A DNA stretch of 64,000 nt from Betaproteobacteria bacterium (GTDB lineage: Bacteria > Pseudomonadota > Gammaproteobacteria > Burkholderiales > Burkholderiaceae_C), in contig JANXSZ010000011.1 in assembly GCA_025356445.1 (NCBI GenBank), positions 124,001-188,000 on the forward strand, written 5' to 3'. The position numbers and the translations under genes are program-made. This document shows positions 45,483 through 53,887 of the stretch, piece by piece (within the stretch, counting starts at the first letter, position 1; each line of letters begins with the position of its first letter). The notes under the pieces were generated by a model, which saw only the letters and a list, made by a program, of their open reading frames with translations, was not told the origin of the DNA and did not search any database.

Positions 45483-46510
45483 TGGCGTTCAATGCCCACA
45501 GCCTTGGCCAGCTTGCGGTAACTGGCCGCCTCAACAGCATAAAACTTGGCGGACTCGTCAAGCGACATCGGCTTGGCCACGATTTGGAACTGCGCACCCA
45601 AAGACTCGCGCACCTTGGGGTCTGTCAGCACCGCCTGAATGGCCTTTTGCAGTTTTTGCATCATCTCTGGAGGCGTTCCCTTTTTGACCATATAGCCCGA
45701 CCAGATAGTGAAGTTAAAGTCTTTGAGCAGCTTGCCCTCCGTCACGGTTGGCAGGTTTTTAAGCGACTCAGCACGGCTGGCCCCCAATTGCCCCAGCACC
45801 TTCACCCGACCCGCCGCGACCATGCCATCAATTGCGCCAAATTGCGGCAATATGGCGTAATCCAGATTACCCCCCGCCAAATCTTGCAGCATGGGTGCCA
45901 CGCCTTTGTAGGGCACATGCGTCATCGGCGCTTTAATCACCTGCCCCAGGTGCTCCGACAGCACATGGTAGAGCGAGCCGATGCCCACACTCCCGTAGTT
46001 CAGCGGCTTGTCTTTGGGTGCATTGCGGGCCAGCGTGATGAGTTCATCCATGTTGGACGCGGCCAGCTCTTTTTTGGCAACCACCACCATAGGCGCATAG
46101 GCAATCAGCTGCACCAGCTGGAAGTCCTCGGCATCGAACTTGACCGCCGCATTCGCCAGTGGCGACAAGATCACTTCGTTAGGTGAACCCTGGTAAATAA
46201 AATGCCCGTCCGCAGGTGCTGAAAGCACCTTTTGGGCACCCAAGGCACCACTCACGCCGCCCAGGTTTTCCACCATGACGGGCACGCCCAACTCCCGCCC
46301 CAGCGGCGTATTAAAGACACGGGCGATCACATCAGACGGCCCACCAGCGGGGTAAGGCACCATCAGCGCAACCGTGCCCCCGGGGATGTTCTGGGCGCTG
46401 ACAGGGGATACAGGCAACAACACAGCAACCAGCGCAGCCGTCATAACGACAGCAGCGCGGATAAAGGGGTGTGGCATCAAAAACCGAGCATGGCGTTGAA
46501 CAAGGTGCAT
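45479..46510 (-). CDS. Tripartite tricarboxylate transporter-type substrate-binding protein (Bug/TctC)
   Basis: 343 residues from the ATG at 46510, which has GGAG upstream. A signal peptide ends near PVSAQ. The Bug family pattern is clear: GTVALMVPYPAGGPSDVIARVFNTPLGRELGVPVMVENLGGVSGALGAQKV at the N-terminus, MTHVPYKGVAPMLQDLAGGNLDYAI, and GYMVKKGTPPEMMQKLQKAI. No TctA/TctB membrane genes are nearby, as is common for the expanded Bug families of Burkholderiales. It is upstream of and coupled to the M20 gene. Confidence 0.92.
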   Translation of the reverse strand: MHLVQRHARFLMPHPFIRAAVVMTAALVAVLLPVSPVSAQNIPGGTVALMVPYPAGGPSDVIARVFNTPLGRELGVPVMVENLGGVSGALGAQKVLSAPADGHFIYQGSPNEVILSPLANAAVKFDAEDFQLVQLIAYAPMVVVAKKELAASNMDELITLARNAPKDKPLNYGSVGIGSLYHVLSEHLGQVIKAPMTHVPYKGVAPMLQDLAGGNLDYAILPQFGAIDGMVAAGRVKVLGQLGASRAESLKNLPTVTEGKLLKDFNFTIWSGYMVKKGTPPEMMQKLQKAIQAVLTDPKVRESLGAQFQIVAKPMSLDESAKFYAVEAASYRKLAKAVGIERQ

Positions 46511-46737
46511 GAAGACTCCGGGCAGTGAGAGGGTGGTAAATGAAAGATGAGAAACAAAGCAGATGCTAAAAACCCTTGCACCATTTGTCCAATGCATGTT
46601 TTTTATAAAAACAATTACCAAAACTCATGGATAAAACCCTAGACTCCAGAGCACAGAAGCTTCAGTCCGACCACACCAGCAATGGCCAACCGTGAACCAA
46701 CAAGTCACGTCCCACACAACCACCCGCTTGGCACCCG

Positions 46738-47538
46738 ATGATCGCCTCCCTCCCCATGTACCTGGCCCACCCAGCCGGTAGCGCCGCCCTCTGGCATTAC
46801 TTGGCTCACTGCCTGCGCCAAGCAGGCGTGCCCAACGTGCCCCTCACGCTGGACATACCCACCAACGCCGACCTCACCGCCCACTGGCTGCGACCCGATC
46901 TGCTGTTCAGCCAAACCTGCGGCTACCCCATCGTGGACGCGCTGGAAAGCCAGGTACAGGTCATAGGCGCACTGCGCTACACGGCCCCGGGTTGCGATGG
47001 CATCCACTACAGCAGCCATTTGGTCTGCCGCGCAGACGACCCCAGCACCCAGCTGGCCTCGTTCCGCAACCGGGTTGCAGCCTACAACTCGACCGACTCG
47101 CAATCGGGCTACCACAGCCTGCGCAACCTGGTAGCCCCACTGGCCGTGGGCGGACAGTTCTTTGCACGGGCCATAGCGTCCGGTGCCCACATCGACTCCC
47201 TCGCCTTGATCCGCAACGGCACCGCCGACATCGCCGCCATCGACTGCATCAGCTACGCCCAATTCCAGCGCTACCAGCCCGAAAGCCTGCACAACATCCG
47301 CATCCTGGGCCGCACCGCCAGCGCCCCCGGCACCCCACTGATTACCGCCCGAAGCACACCCCCAGCGCTCCTAGCCCTCCTGCGCCAAACCCTGCACCAA
47401 GCCATGACCGACCCCGCACTCGCCCCAACACGCGCCGAGCTGCTGATCGGCGGGTTTGAAGAAGTGCCTGCGGCGGCGTATGGGGTGTTGCAGGATGGGG
47501 AGCGGCAAGCAACGGCGCTGGGGATGGCGCAGTTGTAG
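46738..47538 (+). CDS. PhnD-like (phosphate/phosphonate-type) binding-protein fold, without signal peptide
   Basis: 266 residues starting MIASLPMYLAHPAGSAALWHYLA, with no signal peptide, so probably cytoplasmic. The fold is suggested by DLLFSQTCGYPIVDAL, RVAAYNSTDSQSGYHSLRNLV, GTADIAAIDCISYAQFQRYQP and ILGRTASAPGTPLITA, which match PhnD/SsuA-like proteins. No ABC permease or ATPase is near. It is divergent from the Bug/M20 operon (227-bp gap). The role, such as a sensor or an enzyme, is unknown. Confidence 0.75.
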   Translation: MIASLPMYLAHPAGSAALWHYLAHCLRQAGVPNVPLTLDIPTNADLTAHWLRPDLLFSQTCGYPIVDALESQVQVIGALRYTAPGCDGIHYSSHLVCRADDPSTQLASFRNRVAAYNSTDSQSGYHSLRNLVAPLAVGGQFFARAIASGAHIDSLALIRNGTADIAAIDCISYAQFQRYQPESLHNIRILGRTASAPGTPLITARSTPPALLALLRQTLHQAMTDPALAPTRAELLIGGFEEVPAAAYGVLQDGERQATALGMAQL

Positions 47539-47602
47539 GTGGGGAATGGCTTGAATTAGGCCGTAATGCTAGGGAAGCTCTGCATAATCCCCGTCATTGT
47601 GA

Positions 47603-47842
47603 GGTAGGCTAGATCAAGCAGCCTCAAACGATAAAGCTATAGGTGCAGGAGTCATCCTGTTTTGGCCTGCACTCTTCTTTCTTGGAGGAACAAAGCAGCA
47701 AGAAGCAGACTATGCACGGCTCAAGGGGGAATATGATGCCGTTCAACAAGCGGCCATACAAAAGAAGTGCGCCGGTTTAGTCATATCACCTCCAAAATTA
47801 TCCCCACCAGTACCAATGCCTGCGGCATCCTCTCCAAGCTAA
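47603..47842 (+). pseudogene. 5'-truncated remnant of a small membrane-protein gene
   Basis: An open frame of 79 codons with no start codon, beginning just after a TGA: GRLDQAASNDKAIGAGVILFWPALFFLGGTKQQEADYARLKGEYDAVQQAAIQKKC and then a Pro/Ser tail to TAA at 47842. I recall the segment ...LFWPALFFLGGTKQQEAEYARLKGEYDA... as the C-terminal part of a small uncharacterised lipoprotein family, whose N-terminal half (signal peptide and lipobox) is missing here. The rest of 47539-47895 holds nothing I recognise. Confidence 0.6.
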
Positions 47843-47895
47843 GTGGGATCGAACAGGTCAGCCAAGCAAAGCACTCACCGCATGCCTCTCCCCCC

Positions 47896-48825
47896 ATGAA
47901 CCTCAGCCAACTCAACCACCTGATTGCCCTTTACGAACTGGGTTCGTTCAGTCGGGCGGCGGAGCGGTTGCATTTGACGCAACCGGCGCTCAGCCGCAGT
48001 GTGCAGGCGCTGGAAGCTGAGTTGGGGGTGGCGCTGATTGACCGTGTGGGCAAGCGCAATGAATTCACGCAGTTTGGCAAAACCGTGGTGGCCCGTGCGC
48101 GCCGGGTGGCGCATGAGGCGGATGAGCTGAAGCGCTCGGCGGTGCTGCTGCGTGAAGGCGCGATGGGGTCGGTGCGGATAGGCTTAAGTTCGGGCCCGGC
48201 GGCGTTGCTGATGGTGCCGCTGCTGAAATTCATGGCCAATGCTTACCCGGCGGTTCACCTCAGTCTGGTGCAAGGCCCCATCGCGATGCAGGTCGCAGCG
48301 CTGCATGACAAGGCGCTGGACGCGCTGGTGGTGGACTCGCGCGCGTTGGTACCCGCAGTGGATTTGCAGGTCGAGCAACTGCCGGATGTGCACGCCGGGT
48401 TCCTATGCCGCAGCGGGCACCCGCTGTGCAGCCTGGAACGCATCACGCTGGCGCAGTTGGTCAAGTTTCCGGTGGCGTCGTCGCCCTTGAGCGATGAGGT
48501 GGCCCGTGCGCTGGTGGAGCGCTACGGGCCAGGGGGCCACCCTGACAGCCTCGTAACGTTGCGCTGTGAGCACCTCGCCAGCCTGCTGGAGGTGACGCTG
48601 CAAACCGATGCGGTCTACCTGGGCACGCTGGCATCGGCGCGTGCAGCGCTGGACGCGGGCTTGCTGGTGAACTTGCCGATGGCGATGCCTTTGCTGTCAT
48701 CGGCCCGCTACGCGCTGGTCAGCCTGCTGGGACGGACTGAACCGCCCGCGCTGAACATCGTGCGCCGCTTTGTGGTTGACCAGATCGTGGACTGCTCAAC
48801 CTACCAACCTCCTCTCAGCGGGTGA
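47896..48825 (+). CDS. LysR-family transcriptional regulator
   Basis: 309 residues from the ATG at 47896 (MNLSQLNHLIALYELGSF). The LysR helix-turn-helix is clear: FSRAAERLHLTQPALSRSVQALEAELGVALIDRVGKRNEFTQFGKTV. An effector-binding domain follows (GSVRIGLSSGPAALLMVPLLKFMANAYPAVHLSLVQGP). The usual divergent target is not obvious: upstream lie the PhnD-like gene and the gene remnant, and downstream the gene converges with dadA, overlapping by 11 bases. Confidence 0.92.
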   Translation: MNLSQLNHLIALYELGSFSRAAERLHLTQPALSRSVQALEAELGVALIDRVGKRNEFTQFGKTVVARARRVAHEADELKRSAVLLREGAMGSVRIGLSSGPAALLMVPLLKFMANAYPAVHLSLVQGPIAMQVAALHDKALDALVVDSRALVPAVDLQVEQLPDVHAGFLCRSGHPLCSLERITLAQLVKFPVASSPLSDEVARALVERYGPGGHPDSLVTLRCEHLASLLEVTLQTDAVYLGTLASARAALDAGLLVNLPMAMPLLSSARYALVSLLGRTEPPALNIVRRFVVDQIVDCSTYQPPLSG

Positions 48826-50068
48826 AAGCGAAATCCACTTCCGTTGCCAACCCGCTGACGATGCGCGCAATGGATTTGCCCGAACCACAAGCGTGCGTCC
48901 AGCCCAGCGTGCCGTGGCCGGTGTTCAGGTAGAAGTTAGGCAGTTTGGTTTTGCCAATCAAGGGCACGTTGCTGGGTGTGGCGGGACGCAAACCCGTCCA
49001 GTAGCTGGCCTGGGACGCATCGCCCGCACCGGGGAACAGCTGCTCGACGCGCTTCACAATGGCTTCGCAGCGCACGCGGTTCAGGTCGCGGTCATAGCCG
49101 TTGAATTCAGCGGTGCCGGCAATGCGAAGGCGGTCACCAAGGCGTGAAAACACCAGTTTGTACTCGTCATCGGTCAAGCTGACCTGGTGTGCCATGGACG
49201 CGTCTTTCACCGGCATCGTCACCGAATAGCCTTTGGCGGGGTAGATGGGCAGGTGGATGCCCAGCGGCGCGGTGTACAGCGGGCTGAGCGAGCCCATCGC
49301 CATCACATACGCGTCAGCCTGGATGCGTTGGAAGCGGCCTTCGCTGTCGGTGGCTTCCACGTGGTCGATGCGTCCACCGGCCTCGCGCAGCGCGGTGATG
49401 GTGTGGCTCATCAGGAACCTGACGTCGCTGGCTTGGCAGAGCTTGACCAGCTCGCGAGCGAAGGCGTTGGCGTCGCCGGATTCGTCTTCGGCGGTGAAGG
49501 TGGCCCCGGCCAGCTGGGGGCGGATGTGGCGCAGCGTGGGCTCGATACGCACGGCCTCGTCAGCGGAAATCACCTGGCGCTCACAGCCCAGGGCGCGCAT
49601 TTGCTCGGCAGGCTTCAAGGCACCGTCAAACTCTTTTTGCGTGGTGTAGAAATGCAAAATACCCTGGGTGCGCTGGTCGTAACTGATGCCGGTGTCGCGC
49701 CGCAGCTGTTGCAAGGTGTCGCGGCTGTAGGTGCCCAAACGCACGATTTGCTCGATGTTGTGGCGGGTGCGTGCAGGCGTGCATTCGCGCAAGAACTGCA
49801 AGCCCCACAGCCACTGCCGCATATCAGCGCGGATGCGGAACAGCAACGGGGCGTCTTCGCGGCCCAGCCACTGCAAGACCTTGAGCGGTGCACTGGGGTT
49901 GGCCCAGGGTTCGGCGTGGCTGACCGAGATTTGCCCGCCATTGGCAAAGCTGGTTTCCGCAGCAGGGGTGGCCTGCCGATCAATCACTGTGACCTCGTGA
50001 CCGAGTTGAGAAAGGTAGTAAGCAGAGCTTGCGCCGAGCAAGCCGCTGCCGAGAACGAGTACGCGCAT
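48815..50068 (-). CDS. dadA: FAD-dependent D-amino-acid dehydrogenase-like oxidoreductase (DadA family) under a glycine riboswitch
   Basis: 417 residues from the ATG at 50068. FAD-binding motif VLGSGLLGASSAYYLSQLGHEVTVIDRQ at residues 5-32. DadA blocks follow: ANGGQISVSHAEPWANPSAPLKVLQWLGREDAPLLFR, YDQRTQGILHFYTTQKEF, PIYPAKGYSVTMPV, and WTGLRPATPSNVPLIGKTKLPNFYLNTGHGTLGWTHACGSGK. It would oxidise a D-amino acid or glycine to the oxo-acid and ammonia, passing electrons to quinone. The leader holds a tandem glycine riboswitch with a terminator, so glycine probably switches it on and may be a substrate or related metabolite. Confidence 0.94.
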   Translation of the reverse strand: MRVLVLGSGLLGASSAYYLSQLGHEVTVIDRQATPAAETSFANGGQISVSHAEPWANPSAPLKVLQWLGREDAPLLFRIRADMRQWLWGLQFLRECTPARTRHNIEQIVRLGTYSRDTLQQLRRDTGISYDQRTQGILHFYTTQKEFDGALKPAEQMRALGCERQVISADEAVRIEPTLRHIRPQLAGATFTAEDESGDANAFARELVKLCQASDVRFLMSHTITALREAGGRIDHVEATDSEGRFQRIQADAYVMAMGSLSPLYTAPLGIHLPIYPAKGYSVTMPVKDASMAHQVSLTDDEYKLVFSRLGDRLRIAGTAEFNGYDRDLNRVRCEAIVKRVEQLFPGAGDASQASYWTGLRPATPSNVPLIGKTKLPNFYLNTGHGTLGWTHACGSGKSIARIVSGLATEVDFAFTR

Positions 50069-50122
50069 GGTGAACACCTGAAAGTGTGCTCCCCGCAGCA
50101 TGGATGGGCGTAGACAGCTATT

Positions 50123-50158
50123 AAAAATGTAGCAACCTGACGCGTGCTGCGTGGTTGC
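50123..50158 (-). terminator. Riboswitch-controlled terminator before dadA
   Basis: On the minus strand: GCAACC (50158-50153) pairs with GGTTGC (50137-50132), with an inner ACGC/GCGT pair, and is followed by TACATTTTT. It lies between the second glycine aptamer and the dadA start, the normal place of a glycine-controlled terminator. Confidence 0.75.
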
Positions 50159-50159
50159 C

Positions 50160-50365
50160 GCTCCCCCTGTCCTTGGTACCTGAGAGATTCGCCCGCCAGC
50201 ACACGCTGAGGGGTTTGCTCCTTCGGTGCACCACATGGTGTGGTGGCTCTCCAGACGGCTTTTCAATGGGTGCAGTACGTGGCCCTGTGTGACGAGGGGG
50301 ATACCTGAGCGTTCATGGGAGTTTGCGCCTTCGGTGGAACGGCTTGGGCTGTTCACTCTCCTGCA
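50160..50365 (-). promoter_or_regulatory. Tandem glycine riboswitch upstream of the DadA-like gene
   Basis: Read on the minus strand there are two glycine aptamers. The first (about 50364-50283) has CAGGAGAGTGAAC, CACCGAAGGCGCAAA and GAACGCTCAGGTATCCCCC. The second (about 50255-50160) has CTGGAGAGCC, CACCGAAGGAGCAAA and GAATCTCTCAGGTACCAAGGAC. These are the same conserved blocks as in the gcvT leader at 38.2 kb. A terminator follows at 50158-50123. The remaining 50366-50489 should hold the divergent promoters of this RNA and of the M48 gene; I could not place them with confidence. Confidence 0.92.
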
Positions 50366-50489
50366 TTACGGATTCTATCGGTATCTGGTCGATTCGGGTT
50401 ATGTCTATTCGTTCACGGTGCCTGCCGTGAGGGGCCAGGGCCAGCCCTAAAATCAAATTCATCTTTACAACGCTACCGGAGCCCCTTCT

Positions 50490-51311
50490 ATGAACCGACT
50501 TATCTCCCGAGGGGCACTCCCGCTCTGCGCCGCTGTCTGTTTGCTGGCTGCATGCGCCTCGTCAACCAAATCCAGCGTGATGGGCAGCCACCGCTCGCAG
50601 CTGTTGCTGGTGTCGGCGCAAAGCGTGAACCAGTCTTCATTGCAGTACTACGCCCAGCAAAACGCAGATGCGCGCAAGAAAGGGGAACTCATCACCAGCG
50701 GGCCGGAATACAGCCGCGTCTACACCATCATGCAGCGCATGGTGCCGCAAGTGGGTGTGTTCCGCGACGATGCGATGAAATGGAAATGGGAGCTGGTGCT
50801 CATCAACGAAGACACGGTAAACGCGCATGTGATGGCGGACGGCAAAATCACGTTTTACACCGGCCTGATCCGCAAACTGAACCTGACAGACGACGAGATA
50901 GCTGCCGTCATGGGCCATGAAATCTCGCATGCCTTGCGCGAACACACCCGCGAAAAAATGTCGCAGCAGCAGGCGGCGGGTCTGCTGCTGGCGGTGGGCG
51001 GTGCAGTGGCGGGTGCGGGCGAAGGCACCATGCAAGTGGCCGGTCTGGCAAAAAGCATCGCGCTGGATTTGCCTTTCTCACGCGGTATGGAAGCCGAGGC
51101 CGATGAGTTTGGGCTGGAGCTTTCCGCCCGCGCTGGCTACAACCCGCAAGCGGCCATCACCCTGTGGGACAAGATGGGCAAACTGGGCGGCGGCGGTGGC
51201 CCCGGATTTTTGTCCACCCACCCCGCCCCTGGCGACCGCAAAGCGACCCTGACGGCCATGCAGCCCCAAGTCTGGCCGCTGTACCAAGCGGCGTTGCAAA
51301 ACAGGCGTTAA
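50490..51311 (+). CDS. M48-family metalloprotease lipoprotein
   Basis: A 273-residue envelope protease of the BepA/LoiP/YcaL kind, probably for quality control of outer-membrane proteins. The lipoprotein signal ends in LLAAC with Cys22. The zinc motif is HEISH at residues 143-147 (VMGHEISHALREH), and the third ligand Glu is in GMEAEADEFGLEL. The tail includes FLSTHPAPGDRKATL, common to these proteins. It has no TPR repeats. It is divergent from the dadA riboswitch and converges with the pseudouridine synthase gene. Confidence 0.93.
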   Translation: MNRLISRGALPLCAAVCLLAACASSTKSSVMGSHRSQLLLVSAQSVNQSSLQYYAQQNADARKKGELITSGPEYSRVYTIMQRMVPQVGVFRDDAMKWKWELVLINEDTVNAHVMADGKITFYTGLIRKLNLTDDEIAAVMGHEISHALREHTREKMSQQQAAGLLLAVGGAVAGAGEGTMQVAGLAKSIALDLPFSRGMEAEADEFGLELSARAGYNPQAAITLWDKMGKLGGGGGPGFLSTHPAPGDRKATLTAMQPQVWPLYQAALQNRR

Positions 51312-51337
51312 TACGTCAACTGTCGCATCAACCCAGC

Positions 51338-52288
51338 TCAGGCAGCGGTCAAGGCCTGCAAACTTAAGCGGCTCTCAAACGCCCTCGCCTCACCCGTCAC
51401 CGGATCGGTAAAGGCCAGCGCTTTGGCCAGCAGTTGCAGCGGGCGGCTGTAGTCAGGTGCGGTACCGGGCGGGCATTCTGGCGTGAGGTGCGGGTACATG
51501 CCGTCATTCAGAATGGGCATCCCAAGCCCGGCCATTTGCACCCGCAGTTGGTGGTGCCGCCCGGTGTGGGGCGAAAGGCTGTAGCGGGCAAGCAGACCGT
51601 TGTGTTCTATCAGGGCGATGTGGGTTTGTGCATTCGGCTCGCCGGGGACTTCGCGCATGGTCATGAAAGTGTCACCCTCAACGATGCGGCTCTCAAAGTC
51701 CACAGGCAGCGCCAAGTCAGCCCGCCACGGGGCAACCGCCTCATAGTGCTTGACGATGCGCCGCTCGCGAAACAGCGCGGCATACGCACCCCGGGTGGCC
51801 ACGTCCGCAGAAAACAGCACCAGGCCAGCGGTGTCCCGGTCAATCCGGTGCAGCGGTGTCAGGCTGTCACAACCGAGTTGGCGCTTCAAACGTACCAGGA
51901 GCGTCTCTTGCAGGTAGCGCCCGGCAGGGATGACGGGCAAAAAATGCGGCTTATCGGCCACCACCAGGTGCGCGTCTTGGTAAAGCACGGTGGCTTCAAA
52001 CGGGATGGGAAGCTCCGCGCCCAAGCTGCGGTAGTAGTAGACCTTGCTGTGCGGCAGGTAGGACTGGTCAACGGGCAGCGCGCGGCCCTGTGCGTCCAGC
52101 ACATCACCGGCGTGCAGGCGGATGAGCCATTCGCTGCGCGGGATGGCTTTGAACCGCTCCACCAGAAAATCAAGCAGACTGGGCCATGTGCCTGCGGGCA
52201 AGGGAACGCAGCTCGGGCCTACACCGTTTTTGGTGGGCAAGGATTTTGCCGTGGACAGCGCTGCCTTCGGCACTGGGGCACGGGTCAC
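51338..52288 (-). CDS. RluA-family pseudouridine synthase
   Basis: 316 residues. Converts uridine to pseudouridine in rRNA or tRNA. The catalytic aspartate is in PLHRIDRDTAGLVLFS, and later motifs include LSPHTGRHHQLRVQMAGLGMPILNDGMYP and LQLLAKALAFTDPVTGEAR. The first section before VVADKPHFLPVIPAG lacks a standard S4 motif. It resembles the RluA/TruC group that modifies 23S rRNA or tRNA, but the target site cannot be read from the sequence. Its start overlaps the trhO stop by 4 bases, so both RNA-modification genes form one operon. Confidence 0.92.
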   Translation of the reverse strand: MTRAPVPKAALSTAKSLPTKNGVGPSCVPLPAGTWPSLLDFLVERFKAIPRSEWLIRLHAGDVLDAQGRALPVDQSYLPHSKVYYYRSLGAELPIPFEATVLYQDAHLVVADKPHFLPVIPAGRYLQETLLVRLKRQLGCDSLTPLHRIDRDTAGLVLFSADVATRGAYAALFRERRIVKHYEAVAPWRADLALPVDFESRIVEGDTFMTMREVPGEPNAQTHIALIEHNGLLARYSLSPHTGRHHQLRVQMAGLGMPILNDGMYPHLTPECPPGTAPDYSRPLQLLAKALAFTDPVTGEARAFESRLSLQALTAA

Positions 52289-53133
52289 TCCGCGTCACCC
52301 TGCAAGCGCCGCGCCCGCTGCAAGCGCCATTCGCCATCAGGCTCGCCCTGGTACACGTCTTCGAGCGTGGTGGGGGTTTCTTGCAGGCGGGTGTCGAGCG
52401 CGATGCGGTTGTCAAAGACGAAGCATTCGCCCGCCCATTCCTGCACCGCATCGGGCAGCGCCTGGAAGTAATTCAGGATGCCGCCTTCGAGCTGCAACAC
52501 CTCCAACCCCAGGTCTTGCATCCATGGCCCAGTTTTCTCGCAGCGGATGCCGCCGGTGCAGTACATAGCGACGCGCTTGCCAGCAGCCTTCCAGGCAGGG
52601 GCGTTGGCCTCAATGAAGCGGGGGAAATCGCGGAAATTCGCAACCTGTGGGTCAAGCGCGGTTTTGAAGTGGCCCAGGCGGTATTCAAAGCTGTTGCGGT
52701 TGTCCACCACCACCACGTCATCGTGGGTGAGCAGTTCGCGCCACGCTTGCGGACTGAGCAGCGTGCCGCCGTGCGAGGATGTGTTGTCTGCACGCTTAAC
52801 GCTGGGGCCACTCTCGGCGGGCAGGCCTACAGCCACGATCTGCGGCTTCTTGTGCACCTTGATGCGTGCAAACGGCGGCGTTGTGCAGGCGCTGCGCTTG
52901 AACACCATGTCGGCAAACGAGTCACCCCACTGCGGGTCGTTCAGCAGTGCAAATTCCATAGCATCCAACGCCGCTGCGGTGCCCGCCAGCACGCCGTTGA
53001 TACCCTCATGAGCCACCAAAATACTGCCGAGCACATCGGCGCTCAAACTGCGCAGACGCAGCACCACGGCATCGGGGTCTGTGAGGGGGGTGAATTTGTA
53101 AAAAGCGATGTGAAACAAGGGGCTGGTTATCAT
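52285..53133 (-). CDS. trhO: tRNA uridine(34) hydroxylase (rhodanese-like, UPF0176)
   Basis: A 282-residue enzyme that makes 5-hydroxyuridine at tRNA position 34 with oxygen. Family order: N-terminal acylphosphatase-like part (FHIAFYKFTPLTDPDAVVLRLRSL...VLGSILVAHEGINGVLAG), FARIKVHKKPQIVAVGLP, and the rhodanese domain with DDVVVVDNRNSFEYRLGHFKTA and the active-site loop YCTGGIRCEK. It is the first gene of a two-gene operon with the pseudouridine synthase and is divergent from the GST gene (34-bp gap). Confidence 0.95.
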   Translation of the reverse strand: MITSPLFHIAFYKFTPLTDPDAVVLRLRSLSADVLGSILVAHEGINGVLAGTAAALDAMEFALLNDPQWGDSFADMVFKRSACTTPPFARIKVHKKPQIVAVGLPAESGPSVKRADNTSSHGGTLLSPQAWRELLTHDDVVVVDNRNSFEYRLGHFKTALDPQVANFRDFPRFIEANAPAWKAAGKRVAMYCTGGIRCEKTGPWMQDLGLEVLQLEGGILNYFQALPDAVQEWAGECFVFDNRIALDTRLQETPTTLEDVYQGEPDGEWRLQRARRLQGDAE

Positions 53134-53167
53134 GGTGCGTCGATTGTCGCCAGATTTTTCTCACCCC

Positions 53168-53836
53168 ATGCCAGCCCCGTTCCCCGCATCTGTCCCTGCA
53201 CCGGCAAAACCCACGCTGTACTCGTTTCGCCGCTGCCCCTACGCCATCCGCGCCCGCATGGCACTGAGCTACGCAGGCGCTGCTGTGGACATCTGCGAAG
53301 TGGCGCTGCGGCAAAAACCCGCCGCCCTGCTGGCAATTTCGCCCAAAGCCACCGTGCCCGTGCTGCAACTGCCCAGCGGCGAGGTGATTGACCAAAGCCT
53401 GGACATCATGGCCTGGGCTTTGCACCAGTGCGACCCGGCGAATTGGCTGACGGCGGGGAACCCCACCCAATCGGCCCAAGCCCACCGCTGGATCACGCTG
53501 AACGACGAGGTTTTCAAACCCTTGCTCGACCACTACAAATACCCCGCCCGGCATCCCGAACTGAGCGTCACCGAACACCACAGCCGTGCGCTGGACGCCT
53601 TCATCCGCCCCCTGGATGCGCAACTGCAAGCCACGCGCTACCTGCTGGGAGCGGAGGTGTCCCTGGCAGATGTGGCGCTTTTCCCGTTCGTACGCCAGTT
53701 TGCGATGGTCGATCAACAGGGGTTCGACGCTCTGCCCTTGCCCGGGGTGCAAGCGTGGTTGGCGGGGTGGCTGGGCAGTGCTTTGTTTGGGGCGGTGATG
53801 CGCAAGCCTGAGGTAAAAGCGACAAACATGCCCTGA
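53168..53836 (+). CDS. Glutathione S-transferase-like protein
   Basis: 222 residues from the ATG at 53168; an ATG at 53132 overlaps the trhO start and is unlikely. The thioredoxin-like N-terminal domain shows PTLYSFRRCPYAIRARMALSYAGAAVDICEVALRQKPAALLAISPKATVPVLQLPSGEVIDQSLDIMAW, with the cis-Pro motif VPVL and the Cys-containing SFRRCPYA. The helical C-terminal domain has YLLGAEVSLADVALFPFVRQF. The class is uncertain. Its substrate is unknown. A pyruvate kinase remnant lies just downstream. Confidence 0.9.
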   Translation: MPAPFPASVPAPAKPTLYSFRRCPYAIRARMALSYAGAAVDICEVALRQKPAALLAISPKATVPVLQLPSGEVIDQSLDIMAWALHQCDPANWLTAGNPTQSAQAHRWITLNDEVFKPLLDHYKYPARHPELSVTEHHSRALDAFIRPLDAQLQATRYLLGAEVSLADVALFPFVRQFAMVDQQGFDALPLPGVQAWLAGWLGSALFGAVMRKPEVKATNMP

Positions 53837-53887
53837 CTGTGGCCGGCCGTACACCCCTTACCTCATCAATCACATGGAACTTGACAC

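Noticed and set aside
50069-50356. N-terminal extension of the DadA-like protein by 96 codons
   Set aside because: It would translate through the glycine riboswitch. MRVLVLGSGLLG at 50068 is the normal start with the FAD motif.
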